Shown here: positions 22,954 to 35,288 of the stretch, one piece after another | How positions within the stretch are numbered: the first letter of the stretch is position 1 | Layout of the letters: every line of letters starts with the position of its first letter | Assembly (NCBI GenBank): GCA_027886175.1 | Contig: JAJNNQ010000029.1 | Span: forward strand, 4,272,501 to 4,336,500 | Length of the DNA stretch: 64,000 bases | Direction: 5' to 3' | Origin: Phylloscopus collybita | Taxonomy: Eukaryota > Chordata > Aves > Passeriformes > Phylloscopidae | Made by a program: the position numbers and the translations under genes | The notes under the pieces: generated by a model | The model's database searches: none | The model's input: only the letters and a program-made list of their open reading frames with translations | What the model was told of the DNA's origin: nothing

Positions 22954-23328
22954 TCACAAACAAGATGCCCACAAGCACAAAGAATGAATACTATGAAACA
23001 ATAAAACCTCTGGCCACTCCGCAGAGCGATGGCAAATGGAGGCAGTCCTTGCCGTGGGTGCAGCTCAGCTCACTCAGCTTCTCACCAGCCCCACTCCCTC
23101 CGCAGGGCCAGGCCCGGCGGGCCGCAGGTGCCAGCCCTCGCTGCTCCTCTGGGGTTTTCAGTCCAGAGCAGATTGAAACAGTCCCAAGGAAAAGGAAAAA
23201 ACAGTCCAGGGAACTTCTCTGCCTCAGCTAGCTAAAACTAACCAAAAGCACAGGAGATCTCTGTCCCACCACTGTCCGTGCCTCAGACGAACGCCGGAGC
23301 TTCTTTCTTCCCTTTCGCTCCAGAACAA

Positions 23329-23335
23329 TTTTAAA
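23329..23335 (-). promoter_or_regulatory. TATA-like element of the solo LTR
   Basis: Read on the minus strand this is TTTAAAA, 76-82 bases into the LTR and upstream of the AATAAA. Motif and order are the only evidence. Confidence 0.45.
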
Positions 23336-23410
23336 GGTACAGAACTCAATAAACAGCACAAACAGAACAGACAATTGGGGGTACAAGCATCATAAAGTCA
23401 TCCTAGAACA

Positions 23411-23415
23411 AGCTC
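23411..23415. repeat. Target site duplication AGCTC, right copy
   Basis: It adjoins the CTAGAACA end of the solo LTR and is identical to 22816-22820. Confidence 0.88.
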
Positions 23416-23943
23416 CTAAGATGAAACTCTACTCTGCTTTATATTTACACTCAACTGGGTCTACTGTGCCCATTTCTTAATGAAGGGAGATGCAAAAATA
23501 CATGACGTTCATTAAAAAACCCCATTACTTCATCAACAAAAGATGTTGACCTCTGAGGTGAGTCAGTGGGACTGCTGATGTGAATGACTGATAAATCCTA
23601 ATGTTTGGGTGGATTTTAAATCCCTTCTGATGGTTAGAGAGAGCACTCAGTGAATGTATTGATACTGAAATTGGTTGGATAGAAATTTTCTGACCAAGTT
23701 TTGAGTATTAAAAAGCGGGCATTCTTTATTGCAGCATCTTAGTCACTTAGGGGATCCTTCCTCTAATTGAGTGTGATGAGCATCAGGTAAACAGAGTTTT
23801 ATCATACACTTCCTTAGCTACTCCCACTTCCTTCACCTTATTGGACATAATCGCACCCGTTATTAGAAGTCATTATATGATTCTTTGGTGTCTGTCTTCA
23901 ACATTTAGTGTCCTTTTTAGGTGTCTGTTCCTCAGCCCCTGCA

Positions 23944-24180
23944 TTTAAGTAAGCTCAGTGTCATTGTTTTTTGCATAACTTCTGTTTTGTAATCTTTGCA
24001 GAGCTGAGCTGGCACCCTGCTTGTGTTTTGCATGACTTCGGTTTGCCTAAGTTACATCCCTTATCTATTTCTCCAAGGCTGTGCTGTTCTGGTCCTCTGT
24101 CCTTGATAAGAGTAAAATATTGTTCTGTTCTACTGTCCTTATCAAGTGAATAAAATGCTTTTCTTTTTTAGTCCTTATCA
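23944..24180 (+). repeat. Dispersed repeat of unknown family, copy A
   Basis: The core (23971-24158) matches 48347 onward with about 10 differences in roughly 188 aligned bases. Weaker similarity extends leftwards to about 23890. The right part is built of an imperfect unit of about 39 bases around TCTGTTCTACTGTCCTTATC. The strand is arbitrary. There are no TG...CA ends, poly(A) or clear duplication. It could be part of an LTR, a satellite-like unit or another repeat family. Confidence 0.75.
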
Positions 24181-24527
24181 GTATGGGCATGTAGGAAGAG
24201 GTATAGGATTTCCCTCAAACAACTATATCACTGTAGAAATTATTTATCTTTCATTCAGTATGACGGTTTGGGCTTATTCAGATGTAGGACTTTGTGCAGT
24301 TCTTTTCTCTTCTTTATTTCTTCTTTTTGTCCCCTGAACAAAGAGACTTTAAAGTCACAAATGATGAAATAAATGTGTCCAACTTTCTTACCCTCTACTG
24401 TCTCTGGAAAAAAGTGTTGCAATGGCATTCTTCAGTATTTCACCTTTTCATGGCTTGACATCCCCTCCAGTTTAATCTTCTTAATCCTCATTTGACTGTG
24501 CAACCACTTTCTGCTAATGCAAAGAAA
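24181..24527. other. Single-copy DNA, nothing recognised
   Basis: A short A+T-rich stretch between the dispersed repeat and the CCCTT array. Confidence 0.5.
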
Positions 24528-24573
24528 TTTCCCTTCCCTTCCCTTCCCTTCCCTTCCCTTCCCTTCCCTTCCC
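24528..24573. repeat. Pentanucleotide microsatellite (CCCTT)n / (AAGGG)n
   Basis: Eight uninterrupted CCCTT units, then CCC. On the minus strand this is (AAGGG)n, which can form G-quadruplexes. Confidence 0.95.
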
Positions 24574-27500
24574 GGTCAGAGGGACCTCTGCACAGCATAG
24601 TGGAGAAAAAGGACTGCTTGAAGCAGAGCCTCAAGTGAATGGCAAAGCAGTTCCAAATGTGTGTGGGGTATTCGCTGTTGCTTTCTTTTTTGTTGCTGCA
24701 ACTTCTTTACAGCTTTTCCACAGTCAGCATTGCAGCTGCCAGTAGTTTTTCATGTGAAAGGCTTCTGACTATGGTCAGTGTCAACAAATACAGTGTCTGC
24801 AGGCTTTCTGTAGTGTTTCCAGAAATGTGTTAGCTTGAACAGAGGACTAATGGGTCAAAAATGCTTTCTGAAGTTGTGGTGGTAGGGAGGGCTACAGATG
24901 GTGTATTGTGAGATTCTGAAATGAACCATTCGCTGAATGGGAGGTGGGGGGGAAAGAAGGGTCTGGTAAAGGTGATGCTGTCAAGGATGGTGCATGTTAG
25001 ATAGCCATCATGATTTTTTGCAGAGCTGAAACATTTTGCTCCTGTGGTATTTTTTTGAATAGGCAGGTAGATGTGCCTGCTGAGACTTGGGAATGGGGAA
25101 GGCAGAAAAGGGAGCACTCGTCCCTTCCCACAGGGGTTAGGACCTAAATCCTTGCTCCACCAAAGACATTTCTTCATCACTGATGTCTCAGCAGATCCTG
25201 AGAATGAATAGGAGTACAGGTACAGGTACAAGGGAACAAAAATTAACTTGCACATTTACATTGGCTGCTGTTTAGCCATGGTTCAAATGTCACTCACAAA
25301 AAAGCAGGCTGTAATCCACCTACTTGGGTGTCTCAGGCCAGCACAACCAGACAGGCTGTAAGGGACAGAGCTGGATAATGTAGGGGGCAGAAAAGGCATT
25401 CAAGAAGAGAAGACATCAGTAAGCAAGAAGGAGAAGGGATGAATCACAGGACTAGGGATGTGATAGTGCGTAAGGGGACAGGAGGTGTGGATCAGCCTCT
25501 GTGGGAGAAGAGGTGCAGGCTTGCACATGTGGGATGGCAGAGCACAGAGCATGTGGATTCATCTGGGAGCCCTGAACTATTCTGAAGCCAGGCCCTGAGT
25601 TCCGCATCCTTTATGATGCTACACCATATTATACACTGGTGTTCAATCCCTAGGTGGCATTTAATTTACGGATCTCAGAGGAAGCCTTGAACAAGGTACC
25701 AAGGTCCAGTTATCCAAAAAGGATGAAGGGAAGCAAAACAGCTCTCTCCAGAGGAGAACCTCCAGCCACCACTGCCTGAGCCACAACTAGGCACAGCTCT
25801 GTGGCTGTGGTGAGTAAGAGCCTCAGGAACAGACCTCAGAGCTGTAACCATTTGATTCTTGTACTTGTTTCCTGTTCCTCCACTCCTCTGCTAGCATTTG
25901 CTCTTGGACAGAACAGGAGATAGAGTGTTTGGTTATTTCAGTATACAGGTAGACGTTCTGTCCGTGAGTCTTTGTACTCTGATTTAACTGCAGTCGTAGA
26001 GGAGTAATATGCACAGCTGCCATCAGCTTAAGGAGGTCTGCTGCTTGCTATGTGTATCTCCTGAAGTCCTGTCTTTGGTGCTGTCCATGAGGCTGAGGGG
26101 TGCCAGGGATAAGGAATCTCACTCAGCATGTCCACCGGTGACACTGGGACTGGAACCCTTGTTTTCAGTGCAGTCTCCATCTCTGGGAAGATATTTGCCT
26201 GATATAACTGTTTCTTCCCATCTGTTAAGGAAACTTACCAGTTTGACCATCCAGGAGCCACTCTGGCAGTCACAGTCCCACCATCACAGACTGTCACTGC
26301 AGAGAATGCAGCTCCTTTAGAGCAGGCAGCTCCAGTGACCCAATGGGAGCCCCACATGATTCCCTGCACACCCTACTCTCACACAGTCAGACCAGGTCTC
26401 CTCACCTGTTTCAGCCCAGGTTTCCCATGGCAGAGTCTCTGATGTCCCGTTCCATAAAGCAGTAACACAGAAACAGCTTGAGCTGGTGTCTCTGAGGAAA
26501 ACCCACAGAAAAGGAGCCCCTGAGCTTTTATGCCCTCACAGTCCAAGCATGGAAAGTCACAGCTCATCCTCCTGAGTTTCAGTTTTGCTGTGTCTCTGAA
26601 AGTCTGGTCACCAGATGGGTACCACAAGTCCCTGTGCCCTTTGTTATACAAAGAGTCATCACCAGTTCACAGCTTTACCCTCAAGCTCAATCTGCACCTT
26701 TGCACTGCAGCTGCACACTGAGATATCTGCACTATATGTATTCCTCTACACCATCAAGGAAAATCAAGGTGTGAAGCAAAACATGGCAGCCTCCATCCCA
26801 TTAACTATCATGGGCAGGGTTTTCAGACATACATGAAAAAACATCTCTAGTCCACCCACCACACCTAGTTCAACATATGTTTGTACACTTCTCCTCTATC
26901 ACCTATCTAGTTGTATTTATTTTTGCCTGATGATAAGCTGTTGTGTCTCTCAGGTGTGCTGGAAGCACAAAGGAATGAGATTCAGTGAAGAGTTGTCCTC
27001 CTACCCATGTGCACTCTTTCTTTCTCCTCTGGTTTTTATATGGCTTCAAAAAAGTCCCTCCAGTGATGGCTTCCTCCATTCTTTACCGTCTATGATTACA
27101 TCCTGGAGATTCAAAGGGACAAAGTGATCATTGTTAGCATAGATCAGCATAGGGCAAGTAAGACTCACAGAAAGACTATATATTTTTTTATTAATGGATA
27201 ATAAAATCCTAATCCAGTATTTTAGATTGGATTATTTGTCTCATTTCTAGAAGATTATTGTGTCCTGAAGGAGCTTGTACCATAAATGTATGAGAAGGCG
27301 GAGGGCAGAACCTTTGTTACCCTTCAGCTACAAATGAGATTCTCAGATGCAGCAAGAGTCACTCAAGAAAGTGTTTTTACTTTATTGTCCTGAGGTCCTG
27401 TGTCAGCAGCTCCAAGGAAGGTCTGCCCTATCTTCCCATGCCAGCTGTTGCTTGTCCTGGGTTAGGGTTCTTTCCAGGTCTGTGGGCCATGGATACCTGC

Positions 27501-29361
27501 TGGCCTTGCTGCTTGTGATAAGAGGAGCTCTGTGACTGCACTAAATTACAGTTCCTCAAAGAGAGACAGGAGTCCTAGGGACATGATCAAATACCATCCT
27601 GATGGCTTCATATCCTCATACCATATATGAGTACCATAAATACCTTGCTCATGAGAGTTGTGGTTCTGGAATTCTATATACATTACTCTCTGCTAGTCAT
27701 TCCACTTTTCCCCTTCTTCTGCTGTCTGCTCCCAGCCAACCAAAATTAATCTCTCCAGTAGCAGGAACCTGAATCACTGTGAGGGCTGTTAAGACACTCA
27801 GTTGCCCTTGGTAGAGTAAACCCCTCAGAAACATGTGTAAGTAGAAGACAGCAACAGGGCAGATGTTTATTTATATGCACACGTACACATATACACACAC
27901 TTTCCCTCTTTTTAATGTCTTGACACATGGAGAGCAGCTACACATGCAGCACACTTTGTATTGTACATCATCTTCAAACATAGCCCAAATCAACCGTGGA
28001 AATGGCAGCAATTATGGTAAGCAGAAACCAAACAAACTACAGCAACTTAATTGTTTCAATGGCAGGAAAAAAATGTCCCTCATCACCCAGCTGCAGGAGT
28101 TGATAGGAAGAGAAGCCTCATGGCAGCTTATGGTTTCCTGGCTGTCATCAGCTATCAGCTGGGATACTTGATGTAATGAATAATCAGTGTTTGAACTGAT
28201 GGAAGTGGCCTTAAAATGTACTGGAGAGGGGGAAATTTACGCAGTATGCACTGGGCAGTGGAAATTGTGGTTGAAATACATTTACATGTATTTAAATGTA
28301 CTATTGGGTAGAATTCAAATACAGTGAAATAAATGCCTTAGTCACTAAATGGTTGAAATATGGAGATATATGAAACAGGGAAAGGGCTGTGTAGAAGACA
28401 ACAGTAGTTTAGGTACATGTACCTGGGAATCTGTCCTTCTGAGGCCTGTATTTATTTACAGATGGCAAAACAAGCCAGTGAGAAGCATAGGGGAAGGTAT
28501 TCAATGGGCAACTGAAAAATGGCATTGAAGTTTTCTGCTTAGCAGTGCTTTAAAAACATGGAGAGCAAGAATCTCAAGGAAGAGCCTTGCTTCCTCCTAC
28601 TCTGGAGGGGATGTCAGAGACCCGCCTGACATGGTGATGGCAGGAGGGAGCTGGCCAGCTCCAGCTGCCTCCACATTTGTGCTGCTCAGTGCTTCAGCAG
28701 GGAGTATGGGCGTCTTTCAGTGACCCTTCTCAAGACCTCCCATGGGGTTAGGACTGTGTGCAGAAAGTGGCAAGAGCCCCAGGGGCTGAAATGAGGGAAC
28801 TGGCTGGCTTTCCAGGCTCCCACTATGTCTGTTGCAGGCACCCAGCTTTGAGGAACCTGACAGGAATGTGCTTAAATTTATGCCAAGGTTTCTTTGAAAT
28901 TGTATTCCTGAGTTGCTTTGTCCTTTTTAGCTGGCCTGGTCACTTGCAAAAGTTGGGCTTTAGGGAAAGAAAAATAAAACCCACTGTGCAGATGTTACAG
29001 CTGGGACAGTTAGCATGCAAGGCAAGCTTTTCTAGAATTGCAAATTCAGGAAGTGGCATAAGTGGAGAGGTACCAGCTTTGGGAAGGGCTTTCATCATGC
29101 ATCTCTGCTCTCCTCTCTAGCACTGCAGTCCTTTAATTGAAAAATGACCTCTTTGGAAATTTGGAACATGGACAGGTTTTTTGCTAAGAGACTACCACTT
29201 GCTTATCCCTCTTCTGGCTCTTTAATTTAGGTTAAATTTAAAGGAAATAACTTGAGGTTTGGAAACAAATATCTCTAGGGAGCTGGTCAGTAGTATGGTG
29301 TGGAATGAAGCCAATAGCTGTAGAGATTGTCTAATTCGAAGTAGGTAAAGAAAAGATAGGG
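24574..29361. other. Single-copy DNA, no gene seen
   Basis: GC content is slightly higher between about 25000 and 28800. The longest ORF (141 codons, minus, 25255-24830) has no recognised domain and overlaps ORFs in other frames. A CA-rich run lies at 27868-27900. I see no transposon ends. Confidence 0.5.
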
Positions 29362-29401
29362 AAACCAAACCAAACCAAACCAAACCAAACCAAACCAAAC
29401 C
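29362..29401. repeat. Pentanucleotide microsatellite (AAACC)n
   Basis: Eight AAACC units in an uninterrupted run. The repeated WFGLV peptide seen in translation is this array read on the minus strand. Confidence 0.95.
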
Positions 29402-32400
29402 TTTTCTATGTGCATTGCTAGTGCTGTTTTTGTACTGCATTGTGTCTCACAGTGCAGTTTGCAGCCACATAGAAGATGTCTAAGGTTAGCAGATAAATGC
29501 AGCCAAATTTTTAGTCTCAGGGATGCAGCTGCATCTCTGTGATTTGGAGTGTTTTGCTTCTCAGAAAAAGGAACATGTTCCTCACTTTTACTACGGGGCT
29601 GGCAAGTTGGTAAGCCTTTACTTAAGTACCATGGAATGGCTGGTGCAGTGTAAAGTTTGTACTTCTGCTTGCCCAAATGTAGTTTTTCATGTGCCTAGCT
29701 GCTCTGGCAAGGGCACTGCTGTACAGAGACAAAAAGGTCTTCCTCAGGGCTGGTGGTGATGGTGAAGATAACCATGGTTTGTACCAGTACTGAGAGATAC
29801 TCTGTTTTGCAGAGACACATGGCTACAGCCTTTCTTTTTCCCTTTCTGCTCTCTCTGCACCATCATAAACATGTTTCCTATCCTTACCTAGTGGTAACAT
29901 TAGAGTCTGTGATGTGGGGCAGGAAGGCTGAAAAATCAAAGTCCTCTTTAAATCCCCAAACCACAGCAGGAGCACCAGTGGAAAGCCACACTGCTCTTCT
30001 ACTCCACTTCCTGCCTAACCAGTCTTGGTTGGGGTTAAATATACAGCCCAGATTTTGCATTACTCAGACACAGCTCTCTTTTAAGCAGGAGCGTCCTCAC
30101 ATTTCCAGCAGTGGTAGTGATTGATTTGATGAGGACCACAGACCCTTGGCAAAGGGGCTGCACCTGCACTTGCCAAACCTTCTGTTGTATTATGCTGAAG
30201 TGAGGTTTTTATGCTGTAGTCATGAAGGTGCTGATTTAAAGAGAGGCTTTGGAATGATCAATCTGCAGAGCAGGTCTGCCTGGTAATTTTAAAGGACTAA
30301 AAAAATTTGAAACAGGAAATTAGGAATATGCGCAACTGAAATTCCTCTCTGCTCCCTTGAGCTGCCCTAATGGCTCTGTTTAACCTCTGTATGACCACTC
30401 TTGGCTTTCTCTACAAGCAGTGTTATTCTGTCAGAAAGAAGATGGCATGTTACCCCAGACAACCACAAATGAACAAGAAAACAGTATTCTGTATTTTGTT
30501 TTTTTACTTTCTTAAGGCCATCTGCTCAAATATGGCAATTCTCTCATGTAAGGGAGTTCAGTCATTCTGTATCTGGCAGGTAAATGTCATAAAACATAGA
30601 AGTCCCCAGACAATTCACAGCCTCTGTTTCTGTAGAGAACAAATGAAGCAGAATAATACTAACTGTTTGCAGTAGATATATGGAAAGAGAACAGCACCTC
30701 TTGCTTTGTTTCAGCCTCCTTTTCCAGAGAAACAAGTCTTCAGATGCATTTGCAGGGAAATGTGTCAGAGGAGGCAGGGAGAGATCTGGGGAAGCTGAGT
30801 ACTCGTTATCTTAATGATGCACCAAGCCTGGAACATTTAAAAAATAGAAGTAATCTTTGTAAAAACCACAGAACAGACAAAAATATATGTCTTTATCTTC
30901 CAATCTGGTCAAAAGAGACAAGTCCTTCCAAGCACTTTTTCAAAAGTATTCTTTTTCTCTGTAAAATAGAATGCTGCAATTCTGGTGAAAAGTGCCCATG
31001 AAAACCAAGTGCTACCAGAATGCTATTTTTGTGAAAGAAAATCTGCTGTTTACTTAACTGAAATTTCATGTTTTCACAGAATTTGTGGGCTTGGCAGGTC
31101 TTTCATGAAGTAAATATTTACCTTTCTTACCACAAAGTGTCAACACTGCTTTGGGCCTAACTGTTACCTGGAATATAGTTCATTTTTATTATCTTGATCA
31201 ATTTCAAAAAAGTAAGAAATGACCACAATTTCAAATTAAATTGGGTAATAAAAATTAATTAATGGACATATATGTCCAGGCAGCTCACACTAGTCTTCAA
31301 CACTGAGTTACTTAGTACACTCATAAGTCTGTCATTAAGTCACTAAGTGTATGTATCACGTCTAAGTGTTTCTTTCAATTCCAAAGCACAGGATAAGATA
31401 CTATTTTTAGAGTCCAGATTTGTCAATGCAGACTTTATTGGACCATCAGTCAGGTGAAGCAACCAACAGTAAAAGAAAAGTTCTGGCAAACACTCCTGTG
31501 GACAAGCATGCAGTAACTGTGATTTGTGGTGACAGGGTTTATATAGATGTAAAGAGATGGAAGCCACAAATATGCCTAGATCACCTACAGGTTTAATGAA
31601 TTTAAACAGGAATAACTATTATCCTCGAATTCCTATCAGTTGCAAATCACCGGGGCTTTTCTTCTTAATACCTTTGATACTCATAATTCTCCTAGTAAAA
31701 ACATTTAGGCAGCCAGTTAGAAGGCAGAAATGATAACAAGTGATTTAGGTGACTGGTTGCCCACATGAATAGCAAAAAGAGAGCAAATTAAATTAACATT
31801 TTCCAAATAGCTCGAAGCATGAATGTAATTCTGCCAAGCTATTTGGTACATACCTGCAAATAATACATTTGGGGAAGGGCACATCTGGTTTCTAAGTAAT
31901 TTGCTGAGGAAAAAAAATGCACAAGCAACTAGTTTATTATGTCATTTAGGGGCTTAATGATGCAGATAAGCATCTAGTGGGAGATTTATGCCTGTGTTCT
32001 TTTGAAAAATCCAAAAGCATGTCCAATGTACAACTTAAGGCTGCTAAATAGTTTTAAGATTTGATCTTAGTTTCAAAATAACTACACATTTGCAACAAAG
32101 GCCTTGACCTGGGTGTCCAGCTGCACGCTTTTTGTCAGTACATGCAGGTGTGGGCTGCAATGTGACACACATTCTGTGGCAGACAGGTTCATATCCCTGC
32201 AGTTAGAGCAATATCACACTGAATAATTAATCATGGCTTGTCAGAAAAACAGAAATAATTTCCTCCACAACAGAACTGGGGTTTTTAATTGAAGGGGGAA
32301 CCTGTAACCCTTTAAGTTTTGCAATCTTACATAGGGAATACTTGAAATCGTTATAGCAAGGCTATACATTAGGGGAAAAAACAGGAGAAGGCTTTGTAAT

Positions 32401-33023
32401 CTGTTTATGTTAAAAGGGGAAAAAAAGAAAAAATGAAAGAGGGATTTCTCGGTTTGCAGAAGAAAAATTAGGAGAGAAATTATTCCATACTATAGACATG
32501 CTAACAAACTGAAGGGATGCAAGAAGGTTGTCACTAGAAGAATTAATTACTTCCCTCAGTAGGAGAAGCCTAGTCTTGTTTTGGAAAGAAAGGAATTTTT
32601 CTTACGGCATATTAATTCCAGTTCTTATTGTAGAGGCTAGTGTTAAAAAAAAATTGTCACAAACAGAAATACCTCAAGAACATAATTTCTACAAAAAATC
32701 CTACATAATTCTTAACAGGAGTTGACTGCACACAGAAGCAGTTGTTTGATAGTGCAATCCTGATTATTTCAGCACTGCTTCAGCTAATCTTTGACATGCA
32801 GTTAAGGTAACCTGAACCGTGCCATTTAAGATCAAAATAACTATCTATGCAGATTTTTATATCTCTGCTGACAACGCCGTCATAAAGAAACAAACCAACA
32901 CAAAAAGATCCAAGCATTTGCCTTCTTTAACAGTTAGCTTCTTTCAGAATGGCTCTTCTGTAAGAGAAAATTCACATAAGGGCACACATACTTTTCTAGC
33001 CTCGTGGGCTTTTTGCTGAGGTT
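29402..33023. other. Single-copy DNA, no gene seen
   Basis: The stretch is A+T-rich, especially from about 31000. ORFs up to 129 codons lack any recognised domain. No repeat boundaries were noticed. Confidence 0.5.
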
Positions 33024-33150
33024 ATTTTTTTCTGTTTTGTTTGTTTTGTTGGATTGTTAGTTTGTTTGTTTGGGGTTTTGGTTTGGTTTGGGTTTGCTTT
33101 TTGTGGTTTTTGTTTGTTTTGTTTCCTTGTTTTGTTTTGGGTTTTGTTTT
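33024..33150. repeat. T/G-rich low-complexity block (GTTT)n
   Basis: About 125 bases of irregular GTTT, GTTTT and GGGTTT units, with almost no A or C on the plus strand. Confidence 0.9.
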
Positions 33151-34090
33151 GGCTCTAATTTTTATGGTTAATTTTTTAATTAAAGAAACCTTTCTCCTGC
33201 AACAAAAATAGATGTTTTCCCTAGCCAGCTTCTCTGGAAAATTTGTAGTTTCCCTGATCAGGCCTACCAATACTCTCTGGGCTGTTGACTGAGCCACCCC
33301 TTCCTCCCGCTCGGTGCCAGGATTAGGCTGTGGGATGGAGGTGCATTTGCAGCACATGAACATCTGGAAGTCATTCCAGGCTGGAGTGGACTGTGAATAC
33401 ACTAGACAGACAGGATCCTATAACATCTCTCCTGTCTCAGCCTTAGCTGCCTCCGATGGCAAGATGATGGCAGCACTACTGTGAGTGAAAGTGTTTATGT
33501 GTTTATGTGACTGCAGGTATGAGCTTTTTTTGCTGCTGATTTCTTACACACTCTGCAGACATTGAATGAGCAGGGACATCATGGGGACAGGGCAGACCCT
33601 GAGCAGTGTGACAAGGTGGTGTACTAACCACCATCTCCAGGATTCTGATGACTTCCTTTTCTCCTGCCTGTTGCAGCAATGTGTTGCCCGTCATCATTAG
33701 GGCTTTCTTCCTGGAAAACAACTTTGACCTGGGCATATTTAAAAGAAGAAGGGTGTTAGCTAGCACCATCTAGCCAAGTGGAATGATTTCTTAAGGGTTT
33801 TTCTCTTCCAATTAATTTTTGAATAAGAGTAGTATCTCTTGATACTGACCAAACAGTTTAAAGTCATCGCCCAAATTTAGAATTTAAATTTAAAATATAT
33901 ATAAGTATTTGCCTGTCTGTGCGGTCCCACTCAACCAGAGCAGTGAACACGGGAAGTACATTCACCATGCATTAGAATCCCACTGCATATGTGGTGGAGC
34001 TGCCTGAGAAGACAGTATAGTCCTCAAAAACAAGCAGCAAAACACTTCTCTTGCCAGTCCTCCAGGAGAAGAAATGATAGTATATGGTTA
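33151..34090. other. Single-copy DNA, nothing recognised
   Basis: No repeat end or coding motif is visible. Confidence 0.45.
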
Positions 34091-34339
34091 AAATGATTTT
34101 TGTAGAACTGCAAACGGGTAACTAAGGGGGTGGTGGTTAGGAAAGGTAACAGTTGGGAAGGGAAAGGCCCGGGCTTGCTGGTCAACAGGGCCTCGAGAAT
34201 AGAACGCTGGCTTTGCTATAGGTGCAGTAGCTAAGGCCATTGTTTTAGCTAAATCAAGTATGACTTTGGTTGGGGAATCGAATATGATCACTGTTTGGCT
34301 AAATCACAAGAAATTTTGCTTAGGAACAATCCAGGGTAA

Positions 34340-34344
34340 CCAAT
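34340..34344 (+). promoter_or_regulatory. CCAAT box
   Basis: CCAAT lies 31 bases upstream of the TATA box at 34371, inside the LTR-like segment. Confidence 0.5.
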
Positions 34345-34370
34345 CAATCTGTAGTTGTGTGGCAGAGGGG

Positions 34371-34377
34371 TATAAAA
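34371..34377 (+). promoter_or_regulatory. TATA box
   Basis: A consensus TATAAAA after a G-rich flank, with AATAAA 78 bases downstream, as in compact retroviral R regions. Confidence 0.65.
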
Positions 34378-34448
34378 TGTGCGTGTTGTGAATTACTGTC
34401 AGAGTCAGATTTGGGTTTGCCTGTGTACCTCGGCTCCCGGAGCTCCTC

Positions 34449-34454
34449 AATAAA
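34449..34454 (+). terminator. Poly(A) signal AATAAA
   Basis: AATAAAAG follows GAGCTCCTC, in the place where an LTR ends its R region. Confidence 0.6.
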
Positions 34455-34504
34455 AGCACCTGCATATAATCATTCTGTGATGATGTGTTTTCAAAGCTAA
34501 CAGA

Positions 34505-35216
34505 AGGAGTTTGGATATTCCTTTTGGAAGGCAGTACTGAGCAGTGTCTTGAGAACAGCACTGAAAAAATTATTACTGAGCAGGTTTTGAAGGCTGCAGT
34601 TTGGTGGCACAAAGCACCAAGCACATTACAGTCTTCAGCACCTTTGTCTTTTAAAGTATCTTTCAGGAATCACTGTCATTACTACTTCTGTTCCATGCAA
34701 TGACCACACTGTTTGTCTGGCGTGTAAATGCAACCTGGAGCAAGGGGCAGGGCCCATCACCTCACTGGCCCATTTCACCATCTTAGCAGGTATCTCCAAG
34801 GTCACCCCAGCATAGCCCAGGGGGAACAGTGGGAAGAGAAACCAGGAAACTCCTGCTATCTTAATTGGGACACTTGGCAGAACAAATTAGGTGCCTTGTA
34901 CCAGGAACCAGGAGCATACCTGGAGGCAGGAGGTCCAGCAGTGCTCTGGAGCTTGTACAACAGTGTTGGTCCACTGCACAATCAAGCAGCCCAGCTGCAA
35001 CATGGACACTAGAGAAATGTGGCCCCAAAGGCACAGAAAGGAATGAGAGGGACTAGCTGGAATCACTGCAAGAAGCTCAGCTTAGAAACTGGCCTGGCTT
35101 ATTTTCATAAATAAAAAAATTTAAAAAAATCAGTTATTACCGAAACCTATATCCTAGTTTTCCTGAACATTCTGCTAATCATATTCTGCTAGCTTTTTAA
35201 ACGATTACAGGGTGGG
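34505..35216. other. Single-copy DNA, nothing recognised
   Basis: ORFs under 100 codons on the plus strand have no recognised domain. Confidence 0.45.
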
Positions 35217-35288
35217 GTTTGTTTTTTTTTTTTGTGTTGTTTTTGTTGTTTTTGTTGTTGTTGTTGTTGTTGTTTGGTTGGTTTTTTC
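35217..35288. repeat. T-rich tract with (TTG)n
   Basis: A T run is followed by consecutive TTG triplets and TTGG units. Confidence 0.9.

Larger units (their letters stand above)
22821..23410 (-). mobile_element. Solo LTR, 590 bp
   Basis: It begins TGTCCTGGTTT and ends CTAGAACA, with TG...CA ends and an exact 5-bp duplication. The minus orientation follows from a TATA-like TTTAAAA (23335-23329) and a downstream AATAAA (22953-22948). No retroviral interior adjoins it, so it is the product of LTR-LTR recombination. It shares the TGTC(C/T)TGGTTT terminus and a terminal stem-loop (near 22841-22860) with the other LTRs here but is a different family. The ORFs inside are chance. Confidence 0.9.
34101..34500 (+). 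mobile_element. LTR-like segment (probable solo LTR), boundaries uncertain
   Basis: From TGTAGAACTG at 34101 the sequence shows, in order and at promoter-like spacing, CCAAT (34340), TATAAAA (34371) and AATAAA (34449), followed by a short U5-like tail. This is the plan of a retroviral LTR of roughly 400 bp on the plus strand. I could not find a matching target duplication or a firm CA end, so the right edge is a guess. It could instead be the promoter and first exon of a non-LTR transcript. Confidence 0.6.

Noticed and set aside
24830..25255. 141-codon minus ORF
   Set aside because: It is Ser/Pro/Phe-rich with no family resemblance and no supporting signals.
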